A stretch of DNA of 64,000 nucleotides, taken from the NCBI GenBank assembly GCA_045599365.1, contig JAZRVS010000129.1, positions 4,119-68,118 of the forward strand, in the 5' to 3' direction. Every line of letters begins with the position of its first letter. Within the stretch, counting starts at the first letter, position 1. A model generated the notes under the pieces. It was not told where the DNA came from. It saw only the letters and a list, made by a program, of their open reading frames with translations, and did not search any database. Shown in pieces: positions 1 through 7,360 of this stretch. The position numbers and the translations under genes are program-made. The stretch comes from UBA1715 sp045599365 (GTDB lineage: Bacteria; Bacteroidota; Bacteroidia; Bacteroidales; UBA1715).

Positions 1-95
1 CGTATAAAGATAACGAATACGATGTAGCTGAAATCGGTCACATTGAGGCAGTTGATGATGAAGATGAACCTACTATGTTTTTGATTAGGTGTTAA
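1..95 (+). CDS. C-terminal fragment of a gene cut by the window edge
   Basis: An open frame (codons from base 3) runs to TAA at 93-95 and encodes about 30 residues ending in EPTMFLIRC. The tail is acidic (DDEDEP). The next gene starts two bases after this stop, as in the rest of this operon, so this is very likely the end of a real gene. Nothing in the fragment identifies a function. Confidence 0.6.
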   Translation, partial: YKDNEYDVAEIGHIEAVDDEDEPTMFLIRC

Positions 96-97
96 AA

Positions 98-430
98 ATG
101 ATTACAAGAAAAGAAATTGAATTATATTTGAGATTAGACCGAGTTCTCGTAAAACGAGAAGGTCTTTTCTCAAAGAAAATGGAAAATAAGTATTGGGAAC
201 TTGGTCGTAAAATTGACGAGCAAAATTGGAAATTGATTTATAAAGAGGCTTGCCGAGTTATTGACAATGACGGAATGAATCAGTTTGATATGGCTAGAAG
301 ATATGCTGATGTTGTTTTAAATGACAGCAATTATTTCACGAATGATTCGCATTGGGAAATAAGTCAATTTCATACGAAAAAAGGTTTAGGTGCAGTTGTA
401 GTTGATTTGTGTTGTGGGAGGTTAAAATGA
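98..430 (+). CDS. hypothetical protein, 110 aa
   Basis: The ATG at 98 is preferred to the upstream GTG at 89 because it sits at normal distance from an AGGTG Shine-Dalgarno-like sequence. The protein is charged and mostly helical by eye, with no signal peptide or membrane segment. Its stop overlaps the next start (ATGA at 427-430), so the two are translationally coupled. I do not recognise a family. Confidence 0.7.
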   Translation: MITRKEIELYLRLDRVLVKREGLFSKKMENKYWELGRKIDEQNWKLIYKEACRVIDNDGMNQFDMARRYADVVLNDSNYFTNDSHWEISQFHTKKGLGAVVVDLCCGRLK

Positions 431-654
431 CTTGGGAAGAGTTATGCGAAAAGGCAAGAGAACTTGGGTATTGTCTTCATGAAGATGATTTGTTTGACGC
501 ACTAGATGGATATGGAAAAGTTTGTTATTTGGAAAAGAGAAACGGAGGCGTTTCGTTTTATGAAAAAGGAGGTATAGAAACAAATTTTGAAGTATTTGCC
601 GAAAACAGAACTTATGAACAGATGTATGCAATAATGAAAGCATTGGAGGGATAA
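427..654 (+). CDS. small phage protein with MTWEEL...RTYEQMY domain, 75 aa
   Basis: The protein begins MTWEELCEKARELGY and ends RTYEQMYAIMKALEG. The same two blocks recur in the C-terminal half of the next gene (MTWERLVEKAEKIGY and RTYEQMYEIIKELED), so the two are tandem paralogues. This compact alpha/beta domain is seen in many phage accessory regions, but I know no assigned function. ATG 427 overlaps the preceding stop by four bases. Confidence 0.75.
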   Translation: MTWEELCEKARELGYCLHEDDLFDALDGYGKVCYLEKRNGGVSFYEKGGIETNFEVFAENRTYEQMYAIMKALEG

Positions 655-1089
655 ATGACAATTAAAGAAATTGAAATGTTAAGAGAAGAAAATATAAAAC
701 TTGCAGAAAAAATTGAAATTTCAAGAGATGCTGTTAGAACACTTAAAGAACAGTGTGATTATTGGTATTATATAGCAACAAAAGAAAACAATAAGTTAAA
801 ATACGAACACTCTCCGTTTTCGTGTTTTAAATGGTTTGGGAAAAAACTTAAAATTAAAACTCCAATGACTTGGGAACGACTTGTTGAAAAAGCAGAAAAG
901 ATTGGTTACAGGCTCGTTTGTACAATGAACGAAGAACTTTTAGCCAAAGAATATGAAATAGGAAAACACCTTGTGTTTAGAAAAAACGGAAAGTTTGAAA
1001 TTATTTTTCCAGCTCGTTTTCAAGAAACGATATTAAAAGAAAGAACATACGAACAGATGTACGAAATTATAAAAGAATTGGAGGATTAA
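655..1089 (+). CDS. coiled-coil protein fused to a MTWERL...RTYEQMY domain, 144 aa
   Basis: Residues 1-45 look like a coiled coil (IEMLREENIKLAEKIEISRD). From about residue 70 the protein repeats the domain of the gene at 427-654. It therefore looks like a duplication of that gene with an added oligomerisation helix. A GGAGGG Shine-Dalgarno lies just upstream of ATG 655, and the previous TAA ends at 654. Function unknown. Confidence 0.75.
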   Translation: MTIKEIEMLREENIKLAEKIEISRDAVRTLKEQCDYWYYIATKENNKLKYEHSPFSCFKWFGKKLKIKTPMTWERLVEKAEKIGYRLVCTMNEELLAKEYEIGKHLVFRKNGKFEIIFPARFQETILKERTYEQMYEIIKELED

Positions 1090-1392
1090 ATGAAATTATT
1101 AAATTATACGAACGTTAAAGGAAGCAGAACGGCAACAAGTTTAGAAAAAGATTTTCTTGATGCGTTTAATGAAATTTGCAAAATGGAGAATTTGAAGAAG
1201 AGTCATTTTCTACCAGTTTTTGAATTATGTTTTGAAGAAAATATGGCGTCAAGCATACGAACGTTTGTATTGGCGTATTATAGAAGATTAGCGAATTTGA
1301 AAACTGAATTAGATGTCAAATTGATTTTAAAATTAGCAACAGTTGAAAAATTAAAAAGAAGAGAAAAGAGATTAAATGAAAATTACTTATGA
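1090..1392 (+). CDS. RHH_4-like ribbon-helix-helix protein
   Basis: The segment ATSLEKDFLDAFNEICK (about residues 14-31) followed by ENMASSIRTFVLAYYRRL (about 50-67) matches the layout of the RHH_4 ribbon-helix-helix family: a strand with (T/V)SLE, a helix starting F(W/L)DA, then (N/M)(L/A)SSxIRxFVL. These small DNA-binding proteins are most common in Alphaproteobacteria and their phages. About 30 basic, helical residues follow. A role in transcription control is likely, but the target is unknown. The next gene starts inside its end (17-bp overlap). Confidence 0.65.
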   Translation: MKLLNYTNVKGSRTATSLEKDFLDAFNEICKMENLKKSHFLPVFELCFEENMASSIRTFVLAYYRRLANLKTELDVKLILKLATVEKLKRREKRLNENYL

Positions 1393-1633
1393 TAAAGGAA
1401 CATTGTATTGTTTAGGAAATGAGAAAGTCTTGAAAAAAGACCCGAGAAGTGATAAGAAATATATGTTTCGTAAAAAACAAAGCTATGCTAGATTTGTTTT
1501 AGAAAATCACTTGGGAAGAAAATTAGAACGAAATGAAGTTGTTTATCATCTGGACGGAGATGTTTATAACAATGAGATTTCAAATTTAGAAGTTATAACA
1601 AGAGCAGAATTGATTAGGAGGAATTCAAAATGA
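1376..1633 (+). CDS. HNH_3-like endonuclease, first His replaced
   Basis: Residues about 38-75 (ARFVLENHLGRKLERNEVVY, then HLDGDVYNNEISNLEVIT) follow the HNH_3 pattern of phage HNH nucleases: hlGr.L...E.VhHiDgd..NN.i.NLe. The first His of the usual HH pair is Tyr here (VYHLDGD), while the NN and NLE parts are intact. At 85 aa it is a minimal domain. It may be an active nicking or homing-type nuclease, or a decayed one. Confidence 0.6.
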   Translation: MKITYDKGTLYCLGNEKVLKKDPRSDKKYMFRKKQSYARFVLENHLGRKLERNEVVYHLDGDVYNNEISNLEVITRAELIRRNSK

Positions 1634-2199
1634 GAAAAATATTTAATATTGAAAATGAAAACGAAAGAGAAGAGTTATTTGGTATTTTACCAGAAGATGT
1701 TGTTAAAATTGAAAGAGATTCTTTTAATAATACAATCTTTACTTACACAGACGGTTGTAAAGCAACAAGTAACTTGTTTCAAATAAATTTTGGCAACTTG
1801 GCATTCATAACAAGACCTGTTGACCCGAAGGACTTGATTGGAAGTTTAGTTTGGTACAAAATTCACGAGTCACAAGAGGCAAGAATTGGTTTCTTGTTAA
1901 AAGTAGTTGATGACGAAGAAAAACCTTATGTTTGTACGTCGTCTATTTCAGCACAAATTTTTCACGATTGTTGCTGGATTAGAGCCGTAGCGAAAGACGA
2001 AATTTCAATTTATGAGCCGAAGGTTGAGGTTGCGTTACCTGAGAAAAAAGTTAATCGTAAAATACCAGGTCGCAAAGGTAAATTCACATTGGAACAAAAA
2101 ATTGAAATTGCTCGTTCAAAAAAGAGCATAAGAGAATTGATGGTTCAATATGATTGTACTGGAAAAACGATTTCAACTTATAGAAAGAAATACAGATGA
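1630..2199 (+). CDS. hypothetical protein with C-terminal helix-turn-helix, 189 aa
   Basis: The N-terminal 130 residues look like a beta-rich globular domain I do not recognise. The C-terminus (FTLEQKIEIARSKKSIREL, then CTGKTISTYRKKYR) resembles a transposase- or resolvase-type helix-turn-helix. The linker before it is basic (KKVNRKIPGRKGK). An AGGAGG Shine-Dalgarno and a four-base overlap with the previous stop support ATG 1630. A phage DNA-binding regulator is the most likely role. Confidence 0.65.
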   Translation: MRKIFNIENENEREELFGILPEDVVKIERDSFNNTIFTYTDGCKATSNLFQINFGNLAFITRPVDPKDLIGSLVWYKIHESQEARIGFLLKVVDDEEKPYVCTSSISAQIFHDCCWIRAVAKDEISIYEPKVEVALPEKKVNRKIPGRKGKFTLEQKIEIARSKKSIRELMVQYDCTGKTISTYRKKYR

Positions 2200-2396
2200 G
2201 CGTTATATCTATTGCTAAGTTAAGAGAAATTGAAAATAACAAAGAAGATGGAATGTGTAAAACGATTGATTTTTATTATGAACTTGTAAAGCAAGGTTTT
2301 AGTGAAAATCACGCTGAAAAGTTTTCTCTGGAAAGAATGGGAAAACGATTCAAAGAAGATTTTAGTTATATTGATTTTAGATTGGAGAATTGGTAA
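2196..2396 (+). CDS. hypothetical protein, 66 aa
   Basis: A small charged protein whose ATG overlaps the previous stop by four bases, and whose last base is shared with the next start (TAATG at 2394-2398). No domain recognised. Gene packing is the main support. Confidence 0.6.
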   Translation: MSVISIAKLREIENNKEDGMCKTIDFYYELVKQGFSENHAEKFSLERMGKRFKEDFSYIDFRLENW

Positions 2397-2800
2397 TGAA
2401 AAATAAAATTTATTTAAACAAATTAACATTCGAAGAAATCATTAAAAGATTAAAGGGTGGAGAAGTTGTAAAGATAAAAGATTCAAATGATTTCTACAAA
2501 ATGGTAGATGGTATTATTTTTAAATACATCGGTGAGTATCGTATAGTTACTTGTGAAATCCATATTGACGAACCATATTACTACTTTGAGGAAGAAAAAC
2601 CTTTTGAAATAACAGAAACAGGTCTTTATAAAACTCGTGATGGTAGGAAGGCGTTTGTTTATCGTGTAGATAGAACTACAATATTTTCTGTTGAGTATGT
2701 CATTGAAAACGATATATGTCGTTCTGCTACTAAATATGGATTTAATCTTTTAGGCAACACTGAAAGTAATCTTGACATTGTTTCAAAATGGGAGGAATAA
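2396..2800 (+). CDS. phage protein with 'ETGLYKTRDGRKAFVYR ... DIVSKWEE' module, 134 aa
   Basis: ATG 2396 overlaps the preceding TAA by one base. The C-terminal half carries EITETGLYKTRDGRKAFVYR and ends DIVSKWEE. This module recurs in the next gene and in shorter form at 12743-12973, and is common in phage accessory genes with no assigned function. The N-terminal half (IYLNKLTFEEIIKRLKGGEV) is shared with the next gene, so the pair arose by tandem duplication. Confidence 0.75.
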   Translation: MKNKIYLNKLTFEEIIKRLKGGEVVKIKDSNDFYKMVDGIIFKYIGEYRIVTCEIHIDEPYYYFEEEKPFEITETGLYKTRDGRKAFVYRVDRTTIFSVEYVIENDICRSATKYGFNLLGNTESNLDIVSKWEE

Positions 2801-2803
2801 AAA

Positions 2804-3211
2804 ATGAAAAAGAAAATTTATTTAAATACGTTGAAAGACGAAGAAGTGATTGAACGGTTGAAAAACGGAGGAGTAATCCATTCCGAAGGAAACAATTGTA
2901 AAATCAAAATGATGGAAGGTGTGATTGTTACAAAATTTAAAGATGTCACACAATTCGGTATGGGTTTTACGGTTTATTCACACAACGATTACTACTTTGA
3001 GGAAGATGAAAAGTTTGAAATAAAAGAAACAGGTTTGTATAAAACTCGTGACGGAAGAAAAGCGTTTGTTTATCGTATAGATAAAAATTTATCATTTTCG
3101 GTTGATTATTGCATTGAAAACGGTCTATGTGAATCGGCTACTGAATATGGATTTAGTCGTACAAAATACTGTGAATGTGATAATGATTTAGTTTCAAAAT
3201 GGGAGGAATAA
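2804..3211 (+). CDS. tandem paralogue of the 2396-2800 protein, 135 aa
   Basis: The protein aligns end to end with its upstream neighbour: KKKIYLNTLKDEEVIERLK at the start, EIKETGLYKTRDGRKAFVYR in the middle and DLVSKWEE at the end. A GGAGG sequence lies 12 bases before ATG 2804. Retention of two diverged copies suggests both are used. Function unknown. Confidence 0.75.
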   Translation: MKKKIYLNTLKDEEVIERLKNGGVIHSEGNNCKIKMMEGVIVTKFKDVTQFGMGFTVYSHNDYYFEEDEKFEIKETGLYKTRDGRKAFVYRIDKNLSFSVDYCIENGLCESATEYGFSRTKYCECDNDLVSKWEE

Positions 3212-3216
3212 AATAA

Positions 3217-3654
3217 ATGTGGGGATTTAACATAATAAATGGAGTTGAATTTTTTATTGAAGAAGGAAGAGAGTTACCTAACTTTTATCCCGAAAGCAAA
3301 GTTCCGAGTTGTTTTTGTCCCCACAAAACCATTGGTGAGGCAAAAAAGTGGAATAACGGAGAGATTGGAATTTTTTGGAAAAACGGAGGTAAAAACGAAA
3401 ACATTTTGCAAGACAATGTAACGGCACAACGAAGTGAGATTATTTACACAGGAATGGGTTGTCTGAAACATGTTGTTCCGTTGTTAAAGTTGACAAATTA
3501 CATTCCGTTGGTTATATCTGATTTCAAAGTTGACGGAGTTCAAGATAGATTTCTTTTGAAATTACAAAATGAAGTTGCTTTGTATGGTAGACCAGTTGTT
3601 TTAGTTGGCGATGATTTCACACCGTTGCCACATTTTGTAAAGGTTTTAAAATGA
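3217..3654 (+). CDS. hypothetical protein, 145 aa
   Basis: A single-domain soluble protein with no recognised motif. A GGGAGGAATAAAATAA ribosome-binding region precedes ATG 3217. Three cysteines (two near residues 31-34, one near 82) are too sparse to call a metal site. It overlaps the following gene by four bases (ATGA at 3651-3654). Confidence 0.7.
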   Translation: MWGFNIINGVEFFIEEGRELPNFYPESKVPSCFCPHKTIGEAKKWNNGEIGIFWKNGGKNENILQDNVTAQRSEIIYTGMGCLKHVVPLLKLTNYIPLVISDFKVDGVQDRFLLKLQNEVALYGRPVVLVGDDFTPLPHFVKVLK

Positions 3655-3800
3655 CACCGATTTTATTTATTTGGTTAGTAGTTTGGTTTTTTAGTAAGTT
3701 TGAGAGAGAAGAGCCAAGACAAAAATTATTTGTTTATAACGACATCAGTGATGATTTGTTTTTGAATGGCGTTTATAGAGTAGGAGATGAATTTAAATGA
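3651..3800 (+). CDS. small single-span membrane protein, 49 aa
   Basis: MTPILFIWLVVWFFSKFERE gives one N-terminal membrane helix (residues 3-15) followed by a charged tail of about 33 residues. ATG 3651 overlaps the previous stop, and its own stop overlaps the next ATG (3797-3800). Coupling on both sides supports a real gene. It could be a small inner-membrane effector; nothing shows which process it affects. Confidence 0.65.
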   Translation: MTPILFIWLVVWFFSKFEREEPRQKLFVYNDISDDLFLNGVYRVGDEFK

Positions 3801-4090
3801 CTTGTTTTAGAATGAAAGACGGACGGACAGTTAGGTCGTTTTTAAATAAAGATAGTTCTTATTGTGCATTTCAAAGACGAATTGAAAAAGGAGATACGAT
3901 TGAGGAAGCTTTGGAATATGTATCAAAAGAACATAAAAGAGGAAGAGCTTGCTTGGTTTATTTTTATCAAGGAAAGCCAATAATTGACATTTGCCGAGAA
4001 CGTGGTATAAATTATCATACGGTCTATGAGAGAATTCAACGTGGACTTGAAATTAACGAAACTATTTTTTATAAGGGGAAATTAAAATGA
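3797..4090 (+). CDS. HTH-repeat protein, 97 aa
   Basis: Two similar short modules are visible: AFQRRIEKGDTIEEALEYV and DICRERGINYHTVYERIQRG. The second reads like a helix-turn-helix (I.yhtVyeRI.rG). The same module occurs three times in the 224-aa protein at 11074-11748, so both belong to one family of phage DNA-binding proteins built from repeated HTH units. Confidence 0.65.
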   Translation: MTCFRMKDGRTVRSFLNKDSSYCAFQRRIEKGDTIEEALEYVSKEHKRGRACLVYFYQGKPIIDICRERGINYHTVYERIQRGLEINETIFYKGKLK

Positions 4091-4353
4091 GAAACATTAT
4101 TATGAAAACACTTGAAAAGATGTATGAAAATTTCAAAGACGATTACGACTTTGAAATGGAAGACGATTTTGCTCCGTATGGAGACACATACGTTTCAACA
4201 GGAAGTGAACCGACAGAAGAAAGTTTGGAGAAATGTTTAGAAGATTTCAAAGAGAAAATGAAAGAAAAATTGAACGAAGTTGTTGACGAATTGCTAAATG
4301 ACGAAAGATTTTATTCTGAATTAGAAAACATAATTGATGAAATGGAGAATTAA
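4087..4353 (+). CDS. acidic hypothetical protein, 88 aa
   Basis: Very acidic (DDYDFEMEDDFAPYGDTY near the start) and helical afterwards (EKMKEKLNEVVDELLNDE). Acidic phage proteins of this size are sometimes DNA mimics, but there is no sequence match to support that here. It overlaps the genes on both sides. Confidence 0.65.
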   Translation: MRNIIMKTLEKMYENFKDDYDFEMEDDFAPYGDTYVSTGSEPTEESLEKCLEDFKEKMKEKLNEVVDELLNDERFYSELENIIDEMEN

Positions 4354-4354
4354 A

Positions 4355-4522
4355 ATGAGTGAAACTTATTTACAAAGAGCAGAAGAAGAATTGAGATTTA
4401 AAATAAATATTGCAATTAAAACGTTAAATGATATATACAATATGAAAGAGGGTTCTCTGGAGCAAGTAAAACAGCTAGTGGAGAAATCACTTATTGAAAT
4501 GAAATTGAAAGAGGATAATTAA
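4355..4522 (+). CDS. small helical protein, 55 aa
   Basis: ATG 4355 (MSETYLQRAEEELRFK) is chosen because GGAG lies eight bases upstream. The protein ends MKLKEDN, and the next gene ends ELKEDN with the same surrounding DNA (GAGGATAATTAAATGGA), so the two junctions were probably duplicated. Function unknown. Confidence 0.6.
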   Translation: MSETYLQRAEEELRFKINIAIKTLNDIYNMKEGSLEQVKQLVEKSLIEMKLKEDN

Positions 4523-4690
4523 ATGGAGGAAAAAGAATTTTTGAATGAAATGAAAAAGGAATTTGAAAATCAGACTAAGGATTCTTATTATCAAGGACAC
4601 ATTGATTGTATTGAAGGTATGCTTATCTATTTGCTGGAATTAAAAAAGAGATTGATTAAAGCTAAAAACGAATTGAAAGAGGATAATTAA
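4523..4690 (+). CDS. small helical protein, 55 aa, paralogue of the next gene
   Basis: Encodes 55 residues containing YYQGHIDCIEGMLIYLLELK. The next protein has YYEGGIDTIQMLSGIIAKEV at the equivalent place, so these are tandem paralogues. ATG 4523 follows the preceding TAA directly and is served by GAGG a few bases upstream. No function can be assigned. Confidence 0.65.
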   Translation: MEEKEFLNEMKKEFENQTKDSYYQGHIDCIEGMLIYLLELKKRLIKAKNELKEDN

Positions 4691-4954
4691 ATGGACGAAG
4701 TTGAAGAAGCTGTTGATAAGATTATGGTTGAATTCAACAAACATAACGCTTATCAATATTATGAAGGTGGAATTGACACCATTCAAATGTTATCTGGAAT
4801 AATAGCAAAAGAAGTGAATAAAGGATATGATGCAATTCAGTTAAAAGATTTGACAGAATTTCTAAATAATGTTTGTGATGAATTAGTTGAGAAACAAAGT
4901 AAAATTGAATTAGAAAGCGAGAAAGGAGTAAAAAATGGATTGTTTTACAAGTAG
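4691..4954 (+). CDS. hypothetical protein, 87 aa
   Basis: Helical protein sharing the YYxGxID motif with its upstream neighbour and extended at the C-terminus. ATG 4691 follows the previous TAA with no gap; GAGG lies upstream. It overlaps the next gene by 20 bases. Function unknown. Confidence 0.65.
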   Translation: MDEVEEAVDKIMVEFNKHNAYQYYEGGIDTIQMLSGIIAKEVNKGYDAIQLKDLTEFLNNVCDELVEKQSKIELESEKGVKNGLFYK

Positions 4955-5207
4955 AGATTTTGAGGAATTTGTGGTATTAAAAAAGCCTTTTAAACGTAGA
5001 AAACCAATTGTCAAAAAGGAAGCTATTGGAAAATTATGTAAGGTTAAAAATTCAAACGAATCTCATTTTAATAATTATGCTTTGATAAGTAAAATCATTA
5101 TAGATAACGACGAAGTTTATTATTGTGATTCGCTTGGTTTTTATTGGGACCAAGTTGAAGTTTTAACGAGAGAAGAATTTGAAAAATTAAATGGAAAAGG
5201 AGAATAA
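4935..5207 (+). CDS. hypothetical protein, 90 aa
   Basis: The basic segment KKPFKRRKPIVKKE (about residues 16-29) precedes a small beta-rich domain (KLCKVKN ... YYCDSLGFYWDQVEVLTREEF). GAAAGGAG lies at good distance upstream of ATG 4935. The overall form resembles small phage SH3-like proteins, but I cannot name it. Confidence 0.65.
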   Translation: MDCFTSRDFEEFVVLKKPFKRRKPIVKKEAIGKLCKVKNSNESHFNNYALISKIIIDNDEVYYCDSLGFYWDQVEVLTREEFEKLNGKGE

Positions 5208-5208
5208 A

Positions 5209-5436
5209 ATGAACGAAGAATTATTACGTTACGTTGAAAGAATTGAAAAACTTGAAGAAGATAAAAAAGAAATTCAAGATGATATTAAAAGTGTCTATGA
5301 CGAAGCTAGTGGAAAAGGATTTGATAAAAAGGCTTTGAAAGAGGTTCTTAAATTAAGAAAAATGACACCCTCAGACAGAGCTGAATTTGAATTTTTAAGA
5401 CAGAAATTTAAAACTGAAACAGGAATTGAAGAATAA
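5209..5436 (+). CDS. gapR-like: GapR-like nucleoid-associated protein (DUF2312 family)
   Basis: The sequence LLRYVERIEKLEEDKKEIQ (N-terminus), then ASGKGFDKKALKEVLKLRK, then EFEFLRQKFKTETGI is the GapR/DUF2312 pattern: LxxxIERIExLEEEKKxxxxDIKxVYxEAxGxGFDxKALRxVxRLRK. GapR of Caulobacter binds overtwisted AT-rich DNA ahead of forks and stimulates topoisomerases. The family is essentially alphaproteobacterial and common in their phages. ATG 5209 is chosen over 5191 because AAAAGGAG lies just upstream of it. The length (75 aa) fits the family. A role in phage DNA topology or replication is inferred. Confidence 0.85.
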   Translation: MNEELLRYVERIEKLEEDKKEIQDDIKSVYDEASGKGFDKKALKEVLKLRKMTPSDRAEFEFLRQKFKTETGIEE

Positions 5437-5633
5437 TGAATGAAATGGAAATTGAAATCGGAGATGAGGTTCGTCTTGAAGACAGATTTTATGTCGTAAA
5501 AGACATCAAGAAAGAGGAAGTGAAAACTATCCGTAAAGGAACGATTGTTTTTACGAGATTGTATTTTGATTATGAGCACGCTCCTGTTTATTCTTATTCG
5601 GTAAAAGAGGTTAGAAAAAAGAACAATGTTTAA
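5436..5633 (+). CDS. hypothetical protein, 65 aa
   Basis: A small, probably beta-rich protein (IEIGDEVRLEDRFYVVKDI). ATG 5436 overlaps the GapR-like gene's TAA by one base, so the two are coupled. It also overlaps the next gene by eight bases. No family recognised. Confidence 0.65.
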   Translation: MNEMEIEIGDEVRLEDRFYVVKDIKKEEVKTIRKGTIVFTRLYFDYEHAPVYSYSVKEVRKKNNV

Positions 5634-5976
5634 TGAAAATGAAGCGAGAGAGTTATTTGAAAACGGATATTCATATTCTCAAATTGCTTCAAAGTTATCT
5701 TGTTCTTATTCAACAGTTTGTCATAAGTTGCAAGGGGAAACGAAAAAGCGAAGAACAATTCGCAAATCGTGTTCTCCCTTGCACGTAAGAATTGGCTTGA
5801 ATTTATCGTATTATTTAGATAGAGATGATTTAGATTTAAAAAGATTATTTAGATTGAGTGGAATACATTGGACAATCTTATCAAGAATTTTGACAGGTTC
5901 ACACGACATTAAATTGTCAGAGTTGATACGGATTGCAAAAGCATTCCGAGTTGAAGTGGAAGATTTACTAAAATGA
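5626..5976 (+). CDS. two-domain HTH regulator (resolvase-like HTH plus XRE-like HTH)
   Basis: Residues about 5-33 (EARELFENGYSYSQIASKLS, then CSYSTVCHKL) form a sigma/resolvase-type helix-turn-helix. Residues about 60-116 (DLDLKRLFRLSGIHWTILSR, then ILTGSHDIKLSELIRIAKAF) resemble a Cro/C1-type domain with its usual 'LSELIRIAKAF.V...LL' ending. A protein with two DNA-binding domains just upstream of the replication genes is a plausible early regulator. Its stop overlaps the helicase start by four bases. Confidence 0.7.
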   Translation: MFNENEARELFENGYSYSQIASKLSCSYSTVCHKLQGETKKRRTIRKSCSPLHVRIGLNLSYYLDRDDLDLKRLFRLSGIHWTILSRILTGSHDIKLSELIRIAKAFRVEVEDLLK

Positions 5977-7286
5977 AGTTGAGAGATTATCAATTAAAAC
6001 AACTTGCTTTTCATTTGTCGGCAGACAGAACAATCAATCGTTCTGCTCCCTCAACTGGAAAGACAGCAACAGTTTGCACATATATGAAGATTAAATACAG
6101 AAACGAAAAGAAAAAGGCAGTTTTTGTTATGCCGTCTTCAATTATGTTGAAAAACAAAGAAGAGGTTTGTAACTGGTGTGAGTATTCAGAAGATGAAGTT
6201 GCGATTTGTAACGGAACACCAGCTAAACGTCTGGCTCAATATCAAGACAAAAACATAAAAGTTTTTGAAATGACATTTGAATGTTTTTCAAAAGAATGGC
6301 ATTTGTTACCAAAAGACGTTGACGTTGTTATAATTGATGAATTTCATTTAGGTTTTTCAACTCACACAAGCAAACGAACTCAATCTTATTATCGTTCGTC
6401 AAGACGCTTTAAATATTTTATTATGATGAGTGGTACTTTGATTGACGGAAGATACAATTCAGCTTATCCTGCTATTTGTGTAATTGAGCCGAGATATTAT
6501 TTGAATTATGAAAACTTTATGCATTATCACGCAATTTACAACACTTGGGGTCAGGTTGTCGGTTGGAGAAATCCAGACAAAATCAAAGAGATTTTAAAAC
6601 GACACTCTTGCTCAATTTCCGTTGAAGAAGCGTATAAAGACAGAAAGGAAAACATAATCATTTATGAGAAATGTCAACTTGACGATAAGCATAAGAAAGC
6701 TTATTTACAAATGGAAAAAGATGCTCTGTTGGAATTAGAAGATAAATACATTGAAGCAGATTCGGGAGGTGTGAAACAAATTCGTTGTCGTCAGATTTTA
6801 TCTTGTCCAGAAGTTTTAGATTTGAAAGTGGATAAGATTGGAAAAGACGAAATGTTGAAAATTCATTTAGAAGACGCAGTTGCTTATAAAAAACAACTTT
6901 TGATTTTTGCAATTTTTGAAGCAGAACAAAAACGAATAGCAGAAGTTTGCAGACAAAATGGTTTGAAAACAGAAATAATTAACGGCACAGTTTCTTCAAA
7001 AAGACGTGGAGAAATTGACGTAGCATTTAGAAATGGTGAAATTGACGTTGTTGTTGGTTCACCAGCAACGTGTTCAATCGGTTTCAACTGGGAACACGTT
7101 GACCAAGTGATTTTTGCGAGTTGTGATTATAAAGATTCAACTTTTGAACAAGCCATAGCTCGTGGAAATAGGGGAACTAGAAAAACCCCACTTCGTGTGT
7201 ATATTCTTACTTACGACACAAAAGTTGAAAGGAGAATTATGCAAATTATTAAAAGAAAATCGGAAGAAAGTAAAAAAATCTCTTGA
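5973..7286 (+). CDS. SF2 DNA helicase (DEAD/DEAH-box, phage type)
   Basis: An ATP-dependent DNA translocase or helicase of superfamily 2. Visible motifs: the Q-like start LRDYQLKQL; Walker A APSTGKTAT at about residues 25-33; Walker B IIDEFH at 120-125; motif III MMSGTLIDG near 154; and motif VI QAIARGNRGTRK near 395. At 437 aa it fits small phage SF2 helicases with no extra domains. It overlaps the HTH regulator and is followed by a promoter and a candidate ssDNA-binding protein, which suits recombination-dependent or general replication. Confidence 0.85.
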   Translation: MKLRDYQLKQLAFHLSADRTINRSAPSTGKTATVCTYMKIKYRNEKKKAVFVMPSSIMLKNKEEVCNWCEYSEDEVAICNGTPAKRLAQYQDKNIKVFEMTFECFSKEWHLLPKDVDVVIIDEFHLGFSTHTSKRTQSYYRSSRRFKYFIMMSGTLIDGRYNSAYPAICVIEPRYYLNYENFMHYHAIYNTWGQVVGWRNPDKIKEILKRHSCSISVEEAYKDRKENIIIYEKCQLDDKHKKAYLQMEKDALLELEDKYIEADSGGVKQIRCRQILSCPEVLDLKVDKIGKDEMLKIHLEDAVAYKKQLLIFAIFEAEQKRIAEVCRQNGLKTEIINGTVSSKRRGEIDVAFRNGEIDVVVGSPATCSIGFNWEHVDQVIFASCDYKDSTFEQAIARGNRGTRKTPLRVYILTYDTKVERRIMQIIKRKSEESKKIS

Positions 7287-7310
7287 CTATTTATTTTTTT
7301 CGTGTAAAAA
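7283..7310 (+). promoter_or_regulatory. predicted sigma70 promoter before the 7361 gene
   Basis: TTGACT at 7283-7288, 16-bp spacer, TAAAAA at 7305-7310. The -35 overlaps the helicase stop codon. A small inverted repeat, TTACTC-N5-GAGTAA, follows in the leader at about 7316-7332. It would give the 7361 gene expression independent of the long upstream operon. Confidence 0.5.
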
Positions 7311-7360
7311 TAAGATTACTCCGAGTGAGTAAGATTTAGATTTAAAGAAAGGATATTAAA

